From Paulownia fortunei (lineage: Eukaryota > Streptophyta > Magnoliopsida > Lamiales > Paulowniaceae): a DNA stretch of 64,000 nt. Below, one piece after another: positions 12,951 to 25,382 of this stretch. Within the stretch, counting starts at the first letter, position 1. Each line of letters opens with the position of its first letter. The notes under the pieces were generated by a model, which ran no database searches, was not told where the DNA came from, and saw only the letters and a list, made by a program, of their open reading frames with translations. Position numbers and translations under genes: made by a program. The stretch is taken from assembly GCA_019321725.1 (NCBI GenBank), contig CM033121.1:6448001-6512000 (forward strand). Reading direction: 5' to 3'.

Positions 12951-14061
12951 ATGGTGTGTGCTGGATGGATAATAAAACCATAAAATGCCCAAATTTTTAA
13001 TTAATGGTCCTTGTATTTCATGAAAATCACATTTCTATTATTTTTTGAATGACTTTGTGTCCTATTAACAAATCTTCCTAAAGCCGACTTTATATTTAAT
13101 ATGGTACGCCAAGTATTGCTGCATGACATTATTTGGAACCATGAGATTTTACATTTAATTACGATTTTTTGAGTTCTACGACGAGAAGAAAAAAGAAATT
13201 AATATTATTGATATTTACTTAATGTTAATCAAATGCAGTTATTTAATGGTAATGGGTATTTTAAGAAATTTTTTATTAATGTGCCACTTATCCTTTTAAA
13301 CTTAGTAACTTAAAAGAAAAAATTACAATATAATTTCTTTACATGAATCTATCGTTCGAATTTGTAAATATTCAAAAAAAAAAAAAAAGAAAATAAATTT
13401 TTAAAAATCACATTTTAATATGATCTTTAAATATAATTTTCAAATTCCGATGATTGGATGTAATCACGTACGTACGATGAGTTAAACAAATAAGAAAATA
13501 AATAATAAATAGTTGACTAGTTAGTAAAATTAACAAAATCCTGAGTTTGTCACTTCATTGCAATTTCATTAAATCGAGGGACCTTTTTAGTAAAAACTGG
13601 AAAAAGGAAACAAATTTGAAAAAAGGTCTCCCTGCAGGCATTCTACTCGGTGTAAATCCCTAGACGCAAGTTCAGCTTACGTGTACATAACAAACACGCG
13701 AGTACATAAAGTTACAAACACGCGCAAGTATTCATATTCTAAACTCCTTTAATTCAAAGACACAAATCGTAAATTAAGGAAAGAGATAAATTTCATCCCG
13801 AAAACAATTGTATTTCATTTCAACTTTTTCTTCGGACCAAAGAAAATAAAAAAAAATTAGAAAATTTTCGATCTCTTTTCATTTTCCCTCTATTTTTTTT
13901 TCTTCCATTTTCCAATCTTTGGAGGGAAAGAGAAAATTTTAATTTCCTCTCGAAAATTTTCAACTGGTTAAATTGAATTAAACCTTAAAAAATTCGTCAC
14001 TTTCTCTTTACTAAATTGCTTTGAGCAGCTCATTTTTTATCTTCCAAACTGTGAATTCCAG

Positions 14062-14876
14062 GTACGAGTTCTTCGCTGTAATTTCTGGGTTTCAGAATTA
14101 CTGAGTTCGTTTACGCTTAAATATAGTCTTTCTCCATTTTTCTGCTATGTTTTCTGGTGTTTTTTTGGTTGGTTTTTAGGGTTTAAGATTAGCTCAAGTT
14201 TGGGGCTGACTGCATGGTTAATTTGCTGCAAGATGAGTTCATTTTTTTATTTTTTTATTTCTTTTGGATTAATTTTCTCTGATTAGCTGCAATCAAATCA
14301 TTAGCTAGAAGTTTGCTGAACTGCGTTTTTAAATTTCTATGTTTTTCAACATTATTGCTCAATGAAGACACAAATTGTGTCGCTTCTGCCTTGATTTTTT
14401 CCTTATATGCTCTATGTCCAATTACTCTAGAGTGTAGTTTGCAACAGAACTTTTACTGGACTATTTAGCCAACCAATTCAGTAATTGTTCTTGATATTGG
14501 GTCTAGGTTTAAATAAAGGGTTTTGTTTAGTTACGAATTTTGTACCTAGGTAATTCAATGAGTGGGTGTTCATGCGTGATTTTAGTATTGTGTTTTTATT
14601 TTTTTATTTTTATTACTGATCTTAACAAAATAAATGTGCCTGGTGCTGATTTTTATGGACCCACTTATGTTTATAAGCAATTACGCTTTCACAAAATAGA
14701 TTTCCAGATGATTTTGCAGTTATATTCTGTAGAATAAGGACTTACTATATAGCTAATACTTATTTCTTGGATCACGACTCCTGGAAGAATTTTTGTTTTT
14801 ATTCATGGCCTTCTAGAAGAGTTCATTTTTTAACTTTATGAAGTATTTTGCTGAAGTGTAATGGAAACATGTCCAG
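14062..14876 (+). other. Probable 5' UTR intron of the SSP4-like gene
   Basis: The inferred UTR exon ends AATTCCAG before GTACGAG at 14062, and an acceptor ATGTCCAG ends at 14876. Removing this 815-bp segment joins a leader from about 13.9-14.06 kb to the leader just before the ATG at 14904. This rests on splice-site sequence only. Inside the leader, an ATG at 14897 opens a short out-of-frame reading frame that overlaps the true start. Confidence 0.5.
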
Positions 14877-14903
14877 GTGGGAATAAACTTCCCTAAATGA
14901 GCA

Positions 14904-17900
14904 ATGCAGACCAAGAAGAGAGCAACTGGAAGAAATTCTCGAGAGCTTGCCAGCCCAAGGGTTTCAAGACAGCAAAAGAAACTGGTTGAAAATGTGCAAG
15001 TTCAAGCAAAGAAAGTTACAGAGCTAATCACATCTTCTGCTAGGAAGAAAAAAGTTGGTAAGTAGGTTCTTGAACCCATTATCTGATACTATGGTCTTGA
15101 AATAGGCTGTATTACTTTTTTGCATAAGATGGTGGATGCCCTTCTATGCATGGAGGTGTTTTGAATGCTAAATCTAGGAACTTGGTTCCCCCTTTAATAA
15201 CTTAACTATAGTTAAGAATTTTGCTTTGCCTTTGCTGATAAATGGTAACAAGAAGAGCCCACTGCCATTTCATCTATATGGCTGAAATATTTTACTGGGA
15301 ACTTTATCTAGCTTTTGTTTTTATCCTAAATTACTAATTTTTCAGATGATTTGGTGCAATTTTGTAATCTAAGGATCAAGTGTTGTAATTTTTCTTATCT
15401 CATGCCATTCGAATTTGTTAAACCTTTCCACAGCTTTTCCTCAATTTATCTCAATGGTATATCATTCACTATAGGCATATGACTTCAAGAGTGACCTATT
15501 GATGAAACTCAGTTTGTTTGGATTTGCAAATGGATTAACATATTTGGGTCCCTGTTGCAACTTTCAGTTGGCACTATTTCGAAGGCAATTGAGGAGCCTG
15601 TTGATGGAACAAATTTGGATACCAAATTCAGATTGGCGGATGTTGATGATTCCAATATATGTTTGGGCTACCATGCTGAGCAAGAATTTAATAATTCTTT
15701 TATAAATAAGGTAATCATGTGCTTTTTGCATACAATATTTCTTGCATAATTGCTCTCTGGTGTTATGCCTCATGTTGCTTGTTATTATGTCTTCCACAAT
15801 TCATGGGCAGTTGTCCTTCTATTGTCAAAATTCGTTATGGAATATGATGTTTTTATCAAATAAAATGTGATTTTTGCATTAGCTTATTTATTGTCATATT
15901 TTAGGATCATGACAATGGGGCTGCTGATTGTGTCGCGGACACCATATTTTCTCCTTCCTTTCATATTGCAAGAAGTGTTGGAGGAGAAATTTCAAGTGAA
16001 GGTACTTTACTTGATAAATATTTTTTATCACTTTTTTGTTTGCATTTCTACCTTTCCAATTCTATTTTTTTTATGTCTCATGTATTCTACATTTATGTCA
16101 TTCGACTCATTCCCTTACCTAATATTCCCAGCAGACTTCTATAATTTCTTTCAGAATGGGAACCATCAGTTTCAGGACTGTGGTAAAGAGAACATGCAGA
16201 TTGACTGCCCTGGTATTAGCAAAACAAATACCAATATGTTTGTCCCCTTAAATTCCGATGTTTCTTCATTATTAATTCTGTAGATCTTTCTATTGTGCAA
16301 ATTTAGGTGGTGGTGCTCTTTCACCTGAAGTTTCAGCTATATATCTCTCCATGAAAAATTCAAATCTGGAATGCATTGATGAGAACAATCAGGATCACAT
16401 TTCAGCAGATGTCTGTCAGGAGGATGAAGATGCTGAAGAATATGATGATTTTGACCCATACTTTTTCATAAAGAATTTACCAGACTTGTCCTCAGTGGTC
16501 CCAACATTTCGGCCTTTGCTGTTGCCTAAACAAACAAGAAGCTGCCCATCAACCACACTTGTTCTGGACTTGGATGGTAAACATATTTACATTGTTTTAT
16601 GTCTTTTAGCAGTGTTATTATTCTGAATGGATGAGTTTGTTGTCATTGAGATCTTCCACTAATGTTGCGGATACCTGCTGACTCTCAAATTTTAGATGAT
16701 TGGGTGATTAAAATAATTGATATCAATGTTTTTCCACATGGCTGGTTTGATTAAGATTCCTTTTGGTTTAAAAGATTTGGAGTGATATGATTATTTTGAA
16801 TAACCATTAATGATCATAACGTAATCTAATACTACTTTTGAACTCTGTGAGCACTGATTTGGCAATTATTGTTTCTGCTGTCTTAATTTAGCCTATCACT
16901 ATATTTGAAAAGTAATTAGATCAATTGCCTTATAAAGCTGCCAAAATGATCTAAACTAAAAAGTTCCAGTACATTAGTATATTGTGTACGTGTGCTTTAT
17001 GCAAGTCTGCTTGTTTAAACTTTTATAGTCTCCTTAAGGAAGAAAGTTTGAATTGCTGGACCAGCCTTTCCTTGCATTTATTTGTATGTCTATTGTTTTG
17101 TAGCTTGTATTATTGAATCTGTGGATTATAAGTATTGAATCTGTCAGCAGTCTTTTCTTATGCCGCCCTTGCCAATATTCTTTTGTGTATACCTGCCAGT
17201 ATTTTAGCATCTCTTTTTGTCTGTACGGTAGTGACATTGACTCAAATGAAATTATTGTGTTTGGCAGAGACCTTGGTGCACTCTACACTTGAACCGTGTG
17301 ATGATGCAGATTTCACATTCTCTGTGAATTTTAACCTAAAGGAGCACACAGTATATGTGCGATGCCGTCCTCATCTTAGAGATTTCTTGGAGAGAGTATC
17401 CAGACTTTTTGAGATTATCATATTTACTGCCAGTCAAAGCATTTATGCTGAGCAACTTCTAAATGTCCTGGACCCAAAGAGGAAAATCTTTCGCCATCGT
17501 GTTTATCGTGATTCCTGTGTGTTTGTTGATGGAAATTACCTCAAAGATCTGTCAGTTCTTGGCCGTGATTTGGCACGTGTCATTATAATCGACAACTCTC
17601 CTCAGGTAAAGTTGACATAAAACAATTCATTCTTTTTTCATTGTCTAGCTGTTCTCATGTGTTGAATTATGCAGAATTTGCTTTTTTATTTTGTTGACTT
17701 TGAATATGAAGTTAGTAATGTCCTTGTTCTGAGTGTAGAGATGCTATGATGCAATTGATTTACACACTTAAGCTTTTAATCACTGAAGTTTTTTTAATTT
17801 GTTTGATGGCCCACACCCACTGTTGAGTTATGTGCTGCTCTCACTGCCGTTTGTCAAAGTATCGAGTGAACTTTGACATTTTACGCTTATTGCAACATCT

Positions 17901-18129
17901 CATGTTTTTTCAGGCTTTTGGTTTCCAAGTGGACAATGGAATACCTATTGAGAGCTGGTTTGATGATCGTTCTGATACAGAATTGTTATTGCTGCTTCCT
18001 TTTTTGGAAAGTTTAGTTGGAGTTCAAGATGTAAGGCCCCTGATTGCCAAGAAATACAATCTTCGAGAGAAAATAGCAGCAGCAGTTTGCCCTTTAGATT
18101 ATAATGAAGGAGACCCATTTGAAAGATGA
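14904..18129 (+). CDS. SSP4: SCP1-like small CTD phosphatase (plant SSP4 group)
   Basis: Seven coding exons (14904-15057, 15568-15710, 15905-16001, 16135-16212, 16307-16576, 17268-17605, 17914-18129) give 431 residues with all phases matching. The product is a HAD-superfamily Ser/Thr phosphatase of the FCP/SCP type, expected to dephosphorylate the RNA polymerase II C-terminal domain in the nucleus. The N-terminus ([15 protein letters not shown] and following) is basic. The middle is acidic ([19 protein letters not shown], about 200). The catalytic domain runs from about 243 to the end, with the DLDETL nucleophile motif at about 245-250, [25 protein letters not shown], the second acidic motif IIIDNSPQ at about 353-360, [10 protein letters not shown] and LLLPFLESL. 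The protein ends in GDPFER. The DLD|E codons are divided by the phase-1 intron 16577-17267. The ATG at 14897 was rejected because its frame stops after 30 codons. The choice of SSP4 over its close paralogue is inferred. Confidence 0.9.
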
Positions 18130-20225
18130 GTATTTGTGTGCTGGTCAAAGTGCTTGGACTATTTTCTTGCTTCTGCATTACCATTCTCCTGGCTGAGTAC
18201 TAGAATTTGAAGTTGGAAGTGAAGACTGAGACGATACATAATTCACCTTCGGTGTGATCTCAAGCCATTTGAGGACTGTGCTGCTCTGGACTCCTGACAT
18301 ACCTCTGACTGTACAATTAGACCTAGATTAGCTAGGGTCTTGAGATTTAACATTTGTCAGAGCAAATAATTAAGTTGATACAACTCCCAGTCAATCTTTT
18401 TAAATGGATGGTTTATTTACTCGACTGGCTGTTATTCTTATCTATTTCTGGTGAATTTTGTGCTTGCCGTTGTGATTTCAGTGAATGTCACATTCTCCTT
18501 TGGCATGTGTGTTTGATGTTATGAGCTTATATGTATCGCATGTTTTTCTATTCAACTTAACATGTTCTGGCATGGCTTTGACAATTTCACTTACAAAGCA
18601 GCAGCTCTGGGGGTTTAATTTGAAGCCTTATTCTTCAATCTTGGGCAGGATTGTTAACAAGCAATTGTGTATTGTGTATGTTGCATTCTTATTACAGCAC
18701 CCAGGCTAATATTGTCCACTTTGTTTTTGTTCCACGGTTACAGACAAAAAGTTTATGATTTTTCATATACCTAAATTCCTAATATGCATCTGCCAAAAAA
18801 AAAAAAAAACACGAGAAAGATTGGATGGATAGAAATAACTCGAAGATGCTATTATTACAGCATGGTTTGGAACAGGATCCCCTTTGGACCAGTGATGTTG
18901 ACACTGGCTTTTATAATTAATACCATGTTGAGATTTGTTAGCTGCTATAATCTTCGGTCGGGTTGGCTATTAATTTTTGATGATTTGATTCAAGTTGCAA
19001 TCGCAAGTTTGAGAATTCATAACCGAGGGATTGATAGAGAAAATGAGGGGGGGAGAGAGTTGAGAGAACCAAGAACAAGGCACCATGAATTTTTCCATCC
19101 TCAATAGTTACAGAATTGCTGACAAACTGGGATAACAAACTAAACTGAGTAACAGGTCTTGAGAATGCAATCCTGACTGCTCATCTCAGAATCACGTTAA
19201 GTCGACTCTTGAGGCAAGGCCCTCGGCCCCCGTCCCACATCCACAAAAATAAATAAATAAATTAATTAAAAAAGAATAAGTGAAAGTAATTATAATTTAA
19301 ATAATAGGAACTTGTCTGTAAAAAATCCATAAGAGATGCATGTATAAATAATTAAAAATACTTTTATTTTCTGATCACATTTTGAATTTGATGAAAATAT
19401 TTGTACTTTTTCAGTTTAACTTTTAATATATGTATTCCACACTATATTTGACGAATAATAATTTATTTTGACAAATAATGTTAGTAATCTTGCTATACAA
19501 AAAAAAATATGTATATTATTTTTAAGTATTAATTGATAGCTATAGAATTAAAAAATATAAATTTCAATAATATATGAATAACATTAATTGTTCTTTATAT
19601 TGTGTCATAATTAAGGAGTGTTAATTTATGTAGTGACACATATTAAATACTCTTCATACAATTTTAAAGTGAGTAATCCATATAAAAATAATGTAAGAAA
19701 ATAAGATGAGTTTTTTTGCTTCCGAACAATTTATTTACACACATATTTTAATTGTATTGCATTTCCTTAATTTTAGGATGATTTTTCGCTCCTAATTTTA
19801 AAAAAATACAGTATATTTGTGCATATTAATAATAATTTTTTTCTCATCACATTTAAATAACTTTGTAAGATATGACTGAAAATGTAAACAATGTTCATAT
19901 TAAAACAGATCTCCCAGTCGGACGGGATATTCAAATGCGTAAAGGTTCTATTTTGCTTTTGACCCACGAAGAATGCCATTAACTAACTCGATCAATTTAT
20001 GGAAAGATAATAAACTTAATTTATACTTATACACCTCATTGATAGGTTATTTGCATATAGATACTTGTTTGGATCTTTTTAAATTTTTGGAACTAGTAAG
20101 TTTCATCTATTACAAATTAATGATAAAATCTATTTGTTGGATATCCATCTTAAAAAGACCCAATTAGATATTGAGTTAGTTTTATATATCATTTCAATTG
20201 AAAATTGGATCCAATTGATTCAGAG
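18130..20225. other. 3' flank of the phosphatase gene and intergenic DNA
   Basis: The first 500-600 bp after the stop probably include the 3' UTR. The rest is AT-rich, with no frame matching a known family. A G-rich patch (GAGGGGGGGAGAGAG) sits near 19045. Around 20250-20525 begins an older repeat that is continued after the MITE at 20803. Confidence 0.55.
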
Positions 20226-20239
20226 GATTTTTGGCTGAA

Positions 20240-20862
20240 ATTACATAAAATATCTTATATTTAGATCTTATAAGATATTTGATCTTATTTTAAAAATAAA
20301 CTCTTGAAGTATTTAAATTCATAAAACTTATAATATGTTAGCAATGACATAAGTATAGTCAATAGTAAAGAAGTTTATTAAGATTTTTAAAATAAAATAA
20401 TAACTTTTTACTTTTTTTGTAATTTATTTTTAAATTTATAAGATTATAACATTAAATTTTGGGAGCTTTTAAGTTCATTTTTAATTTTTTTTATCAAATA
20501 CTTTAACATATCTTATAAATTTTTAAATAGGGTAAATGACGCTTCACCCCTAAATTTGATCATTTTGACATATCATACTAAAAAGTAAATTTTAAACACT
20601 TCATTTTCTTAAACTTAATTATTTTGACACTATAATGAAGCACTCTGCCACCTAAATGTTAAAGGACCAATATGCTTAAAAAGTTTTTGGGGTAAAGTGT
20701 CAAAAATAATTAAATTTGATGTGATAAAATTTTTAAAATTTATTTTTAAAAAATAATGTATCAAAATAGTCAAAATTTAAGAGAATGAAATACTATTTAC
20801 TCTTTTAAATATATTGTAAAATATTTTAAATTTTTTATAAATTCACCCAAATACACTCTTAA
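20240..20862. repeat. Older degenerate repeat, interrupted by a MITE
   Basis: The segments 20240-20529 and 20803-20862 resemble the sequence at about 47255-47617. Both share ATCTTATAAG-type words on the left and end in CCAA(A/G)TACACTCT(T/C)AAT on the right. The 273-bp MITE at 20530 lies between the two parts, so it inserted later. The superfamily is not assigned, because terminal repeats and target duplication of the older element are not clear. Confidence 0.4.
20530..20802. mobile_element. Mutator-type MITE (273 bp) with 9-bp target duplication
   Basis: The element starts GGGTAAATGACGCTTCACCC and ends, read on the other strand, GAGTAAATAGTATTTCATTC. The two ends align imperfectly for about 70 bp, with shared CTTAAATTTTGA..ATTTTGA words. 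It is flanked by the perfect 9-bp direct repeat TTTTAAATA at 20521-20529 and 20803-20811. Long terminal inverted repeats with a 9-bp target duplication are the signature of Mutator-like elements. It has no coding capacity. It sits about 490 bp upstream of the ASY1 start codon. Confidence 0.8.
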
Positions 20863-21160
20863 TCTTGTTTTGACCCGTGAAAAAACAACGCACATTTTGT
20901 CCATCAAGTACAATTGTAAGTTGTAACAGTTTTAGTGATGGGCCTGATGCCCATAGACTTATTGACTTCACTTTGGATCATGGGCCACATAGCCCATTAC
21001 GTGGATGGCAGTTCAACCCAAGCGCAGAAAATACCCCTCCTTTGCACCAAAACTACGGAGTCTACGACAAGTCTGCACGTTCAGCATGCAAAATTAACCA
21101 TAGTTAAAAACTATTTTAATCCTGGTGGATCTGACATCAACCACGGTTAATACCCACGAC

Positions 21161-21200
21161 TATATAATTACCTCGCGTCGACGCTTTTCACCTCCCGCCA
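21161..21200 (+). promoter_or_regulatory. ASY1 core promoter: TATA box and E2F-like site
   Basis: TATATAATT lies at 21161-21169, about 120 bp before the start codon. CCTCCCGCCA, resembling an E2F site (TCCCGCC), follows at 21191-21200. Further upstream (20938-21000), GGGCC and GCCCA words are frequent. Motif identification is by eye and function is inferred. Confidence 0.45.
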
Positions 21201-21289
21201 ATTCATTCTGCTTAAGAATTCCAATTTTCCATAACAAACTTTCCTAAACTCAAATTCAATTTTTCATTTCTCTCTGATTTTTCAAAGCA

Positions 21290-24200
21290 ATGGTGAGCTG
21301 AGAGAAATCTCACAGAAACAGTTCAGTTCGCATTTTTCATTGTTTTAAGTTTCTAGCTTCCGATCATAATCATTGCTGAATTTTTTGATGATTTTTCTCC
21401 AATTTCAGGTGGTTGCACAGAAGGTGAAGGAATCGGAGATCACAGAGCAGGACTCGCTTCTACTCGTAAATCTCTCGATCATTTTCGCTTACCTTTTTTT
21501 TTTGTTATAGTGTTGGCTTAAGTGATTTTTTAATTTCTTGTTTTCTGTTAGTTTCTTTTGTTTTAAACATGAAGCTATCGGTTATTAGCTTATAAATTTT
21601 AATCGACTTTGACATTTTAATAATGATGTAAGTATTGCGTTTCAGGAGAAATCTAAATTGTTTTCTGACGTGTTCCTAGTTTTGTTGCGGATAAAATTCG
21701 TCTTGTTTTGTTTTGTTTGAGCTCCGTTTATTTCATCGAATTGTCATTCGACAATATACAGATAATCACATTGATGTTTTTGTACATTTTGTTTTTCAAT
21801 CCTTTTTGTTAAGTATTCACATCATCTGCGGTACATTGAGTCAAATGAGCTTTTAATATTTTTTTATTTCTGTTTTACTGAATCACGACCTTCAATCTGT
21901 TTTCATCGTTTTTCTGCAACATTTTCTTACTGCGTCGGTATAAAAACCATTTATAAATTTATTTTGTGAGATTTTATTCAAAATATGACTACTGTGTAAC
22001 TTAATTGGTGAGTTTCATGAAATCTCTGTCAACTTGGATTGAGATGGTTCAGATTATTCAAAATTTGGAATAACAGCAACAGTTGTGTTTTCTATGCAAA
22101 ATTTGAGTATCATTTGCAATCTTTATCTTGTCTCTATGCAAATTAAAATGAAAATCTCTTTCTCCCATTTTCTGTGTCTTTTCGAAATACAATATATGTG
22201 ACTAGCATTCTGAAATTGCTTTAATTTAATCAGACGAGGAATCTTTTGCGCATTGCTATATTCAACATCAGTTACATCAGAGGCCTTTTCCCTGAGAAAT
22301 ATTTCAATGACAAGTCTGTTCCTGCATTGGGTAAGTTGCCGATTGTCATTTGTTATTTCCAGTTAAGCTACAGTTATTGAATTGAAATGAGTAATCTTCA
22401 CATTGTAAAAGACATGAAGATTAAAAAGCTTATGCCTATGGATGCTGAATCACGTAGACTCATTGATTGGATGGAGAAAGGTATATCCATATAAAGTTCT
22501 CAATTAAAAGCTTATATTCTCTCTCTTCCCCTCTCCCTGCCCAGCTTAATAGCTCATTCATTTCTGTGTTTCCCTTTCTCTGTAGGTGTTTACGATGCTT
22601 TACAGAAAAAATATCTGAAAACACTCTTGTTCTGTGTCTGTGAGGCAGTGGATGGTCCAATGATTGAGGAATATGCATGTAAGTCTTCAAGAAACTGCTG
22701 TTTCCAGAAAATTTACTGATGTAGAGAACAAATTCAGATTACATTAATGCTGAAAAATCATAATACAATATTATGCTTAATTTTTGCATATATATTTATC
22801 AACAGGATATAAGTGAATTACCTATAACAATTAAGATATCCAAAAATGTAAAACTGTTTGACTATACCTGATTCATAAGTTACACTTAAACCTTTCCAAT
22901 TCCATATTTGACAAGTCATTTAATATCATTGTTGGTTTAAGCATATATTGATGAAGTGCCTTTCTTGCAGTTTCATTCAGTTACTCTACTTCTGACAATC
23001 AAGAGGTTTCAATGAACATCAATCGTAGTGGGACAAAGAAGGGAGGGACATTCAAGTATAACTCCACAACAGAGATAACTCCTAGTCAGATGAGGTAGTT
23101 GAATCAATTTAACTTCATCTAACTTTTCTGTGGTCTAATGTTGGTTTAGTTTTTTTCACAAACAATATAAAATGTTCATTTACAGGAGTTCAGCATGCAA
23201 AATGGTGCGCACACTAATTCAACTAATGAGAACTCTGGATAAGATGCCAGAAGATGTAATTTCTGGAGACTGAGTCACCTACATGGATTTATCTAGTTTA
23301 TTTTACTACTCATACTTGCCTTTCGGATTTTCACTCTGTCTGGTGATTCCTCTTTGAGCAATTTGGCTTGGCCACTGCCCCAACCATTAACCTCAACCTT
23401 TTGATATAGCTAATTCAGTTTATTCCATTCTTTCAGCGCACTGTACTGATGAAGCTCCTGTATTATGATGATGTCACGGTAGGCCTTTACTTATGTTTCT
23501 GTGTATGCTTTATAATGTGTAGCTTGTTACTGTCAATAGTAAATCATTGTCATGGACAGAGGGAGTTTTATGCAATGTTTGTTTTTATTTTCAGCTATTC
23601 TGATAGAATTATTTTGGGAGAATTGATTTTATGTAATGTAATTGGGGAATGTGTGGAGATGAAAATGTGTTTCAATGTGTTGAAGGGCAAAATAATGTAA
23701 TGTGTTTTGGAAGACATTTTTAACTATAGATGTCTTGTGAATGTTGTGTTGTAGTTAGCAGGGGTATAGTAGGGTATAAGATTATTTAAAAGTTGCAATG
23801 AATGATTGTTGTTTTGAGCAAATGGAAATACTATTTTCCCAAAATGCAAGTGGCAAACATACTTTCGTCTTGAGAGAAGGAAAATCAATGAGTGAAAATG
23901 AAACCAAACATTGCCTTAGTTTTTTCACCTTGTTATAGATTTTTCACCTTCTTACTTCGTGATATTGCAGCCAATGGATTATGAGCCCCCCTTTTTCAGA
24001 GGCTGCACAGAAGAGGAAGCTCTTAATCCTTGGACTAGAAATCCCTTGAAGATGGAAGTCGGCAAAGTAAATAGCAAGCATTTAGTACTAGCTCTGAAGG
24101 TATGGGATTTCAACATACAGGAAATTTTTTAAAATCATTTTGCAGGCCTTATTAGTTTTTCTTCACTATTAAACTCAACAGGTTAAGAGTGTGCTTGATC

Positions 24201-25348
24201 CTTGTGAAGATGAAAACAATGACAATCAAGATGACGAGGTTAGCTTGGGAGCTGATTCTATCCAAAAAGATGAAGACAGTGAATCTGACAGTGATGTAAT
24301 GGGTTAATTGCATTTGGTCTTCTTATTTCAGTAGTTTCTGGTTCTTGTAAACACAAATTTGTGATATTACCATCTTGTTTTGACATATCAAAAACTTGTC
24401 TTTCTACCTCCTACTTCAGATCAGCAATTCAGATGACGATCAATATATTGTAGCACCTATAGGTAAATTCTTGTACAATCTTTGTAGCTTTCATTCATTT
24501 TGTTTTGCTTTGCAATCAGACTTCTAGCATTTTCATTCTGTGTGACAGAGAAACGGCAATTTCAAGAAGATAATGGGGCAATTGATGAAGGTGCCATATA
24601 CATGCATGAAAACATCGAGCTGGACTTCTATATTGAGTAAGTTCGGATGGAATTCTAATCTGTCTCTTTTAATGCAGATGATACCCAGGATCCAGCAGAA
24701 GATGAACAACAGTTGGGACGACTAAAGGATTGGATCAGCTCATACCACCTTGACACAGTTGAGCTCACTGATGTCCTCTCAAATTTCCCTGACATCTCAG
24801 TGGTAAGGGTTCTTTACATGATCCAATGGTGATCTTGAGAAGGAGAAAAAGATGTTTAGCAACAAGTTATTTGGTACATAGCATCCAAGTTTTGCTGGTC
24901 TGTGCTTCTGACTTATATGATTCAATTTGTGCAGATCTTGATCGAAGGTACATCTGGAGGATCCTTTTGTCTTAAGCTAATAGAAACAAGGTCATAATTC
25001 TGTAACTTTTGGCTGTTGAGTCATGCTAAATGTTCCGATTGTCCAGAAATTATGGACAAGCTTGTGCAGGAAAGTTTTATATCAAAAGCTGCAGGAGAGA
25101 GTTATGTCATTAATAAGAAAAAGGTTATATTTCCTTTTCTTTCCATTTCCCCCCCTAATTTTCAGATTAATATCCTATTGTTGTGTCATGTTTTTATCCT
25201 TATGAACTGCATCTGAATTATTAGAAATTTGACTACGAGTTTGATGCTGTGAAAGAAGAAGTCGACGGACAAACGGTAGCACATGATAGAAAAGCTGGAA
25301 ATATGAGTGTAGATCGCATGTACATGAAGGTGAATCTTTCTCCATATA

Positions 25349-25382
<34 letters not shown>

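Larger units (their letters stand above)
4521..13900. other. Long intergenic region without a supported intact gene
   Basis: This 9.4-kb AT-rich stretch separates the P450 gene from the phosphatase gene. It contains a tandem duplication at 5811-6018, a cluster of TGGGCC motifs at 7805-7965, a decayed repeat at about 8830-9490 with a tRNA-like box, AT microsatellites at 8568-8588, 9896-9932 and 12325-12350, and a possible orphan first exon at 12842-12950. Each is listed separately or as a finding. The remaining short frames resemble no family I recognise. Confidence 0.6.
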
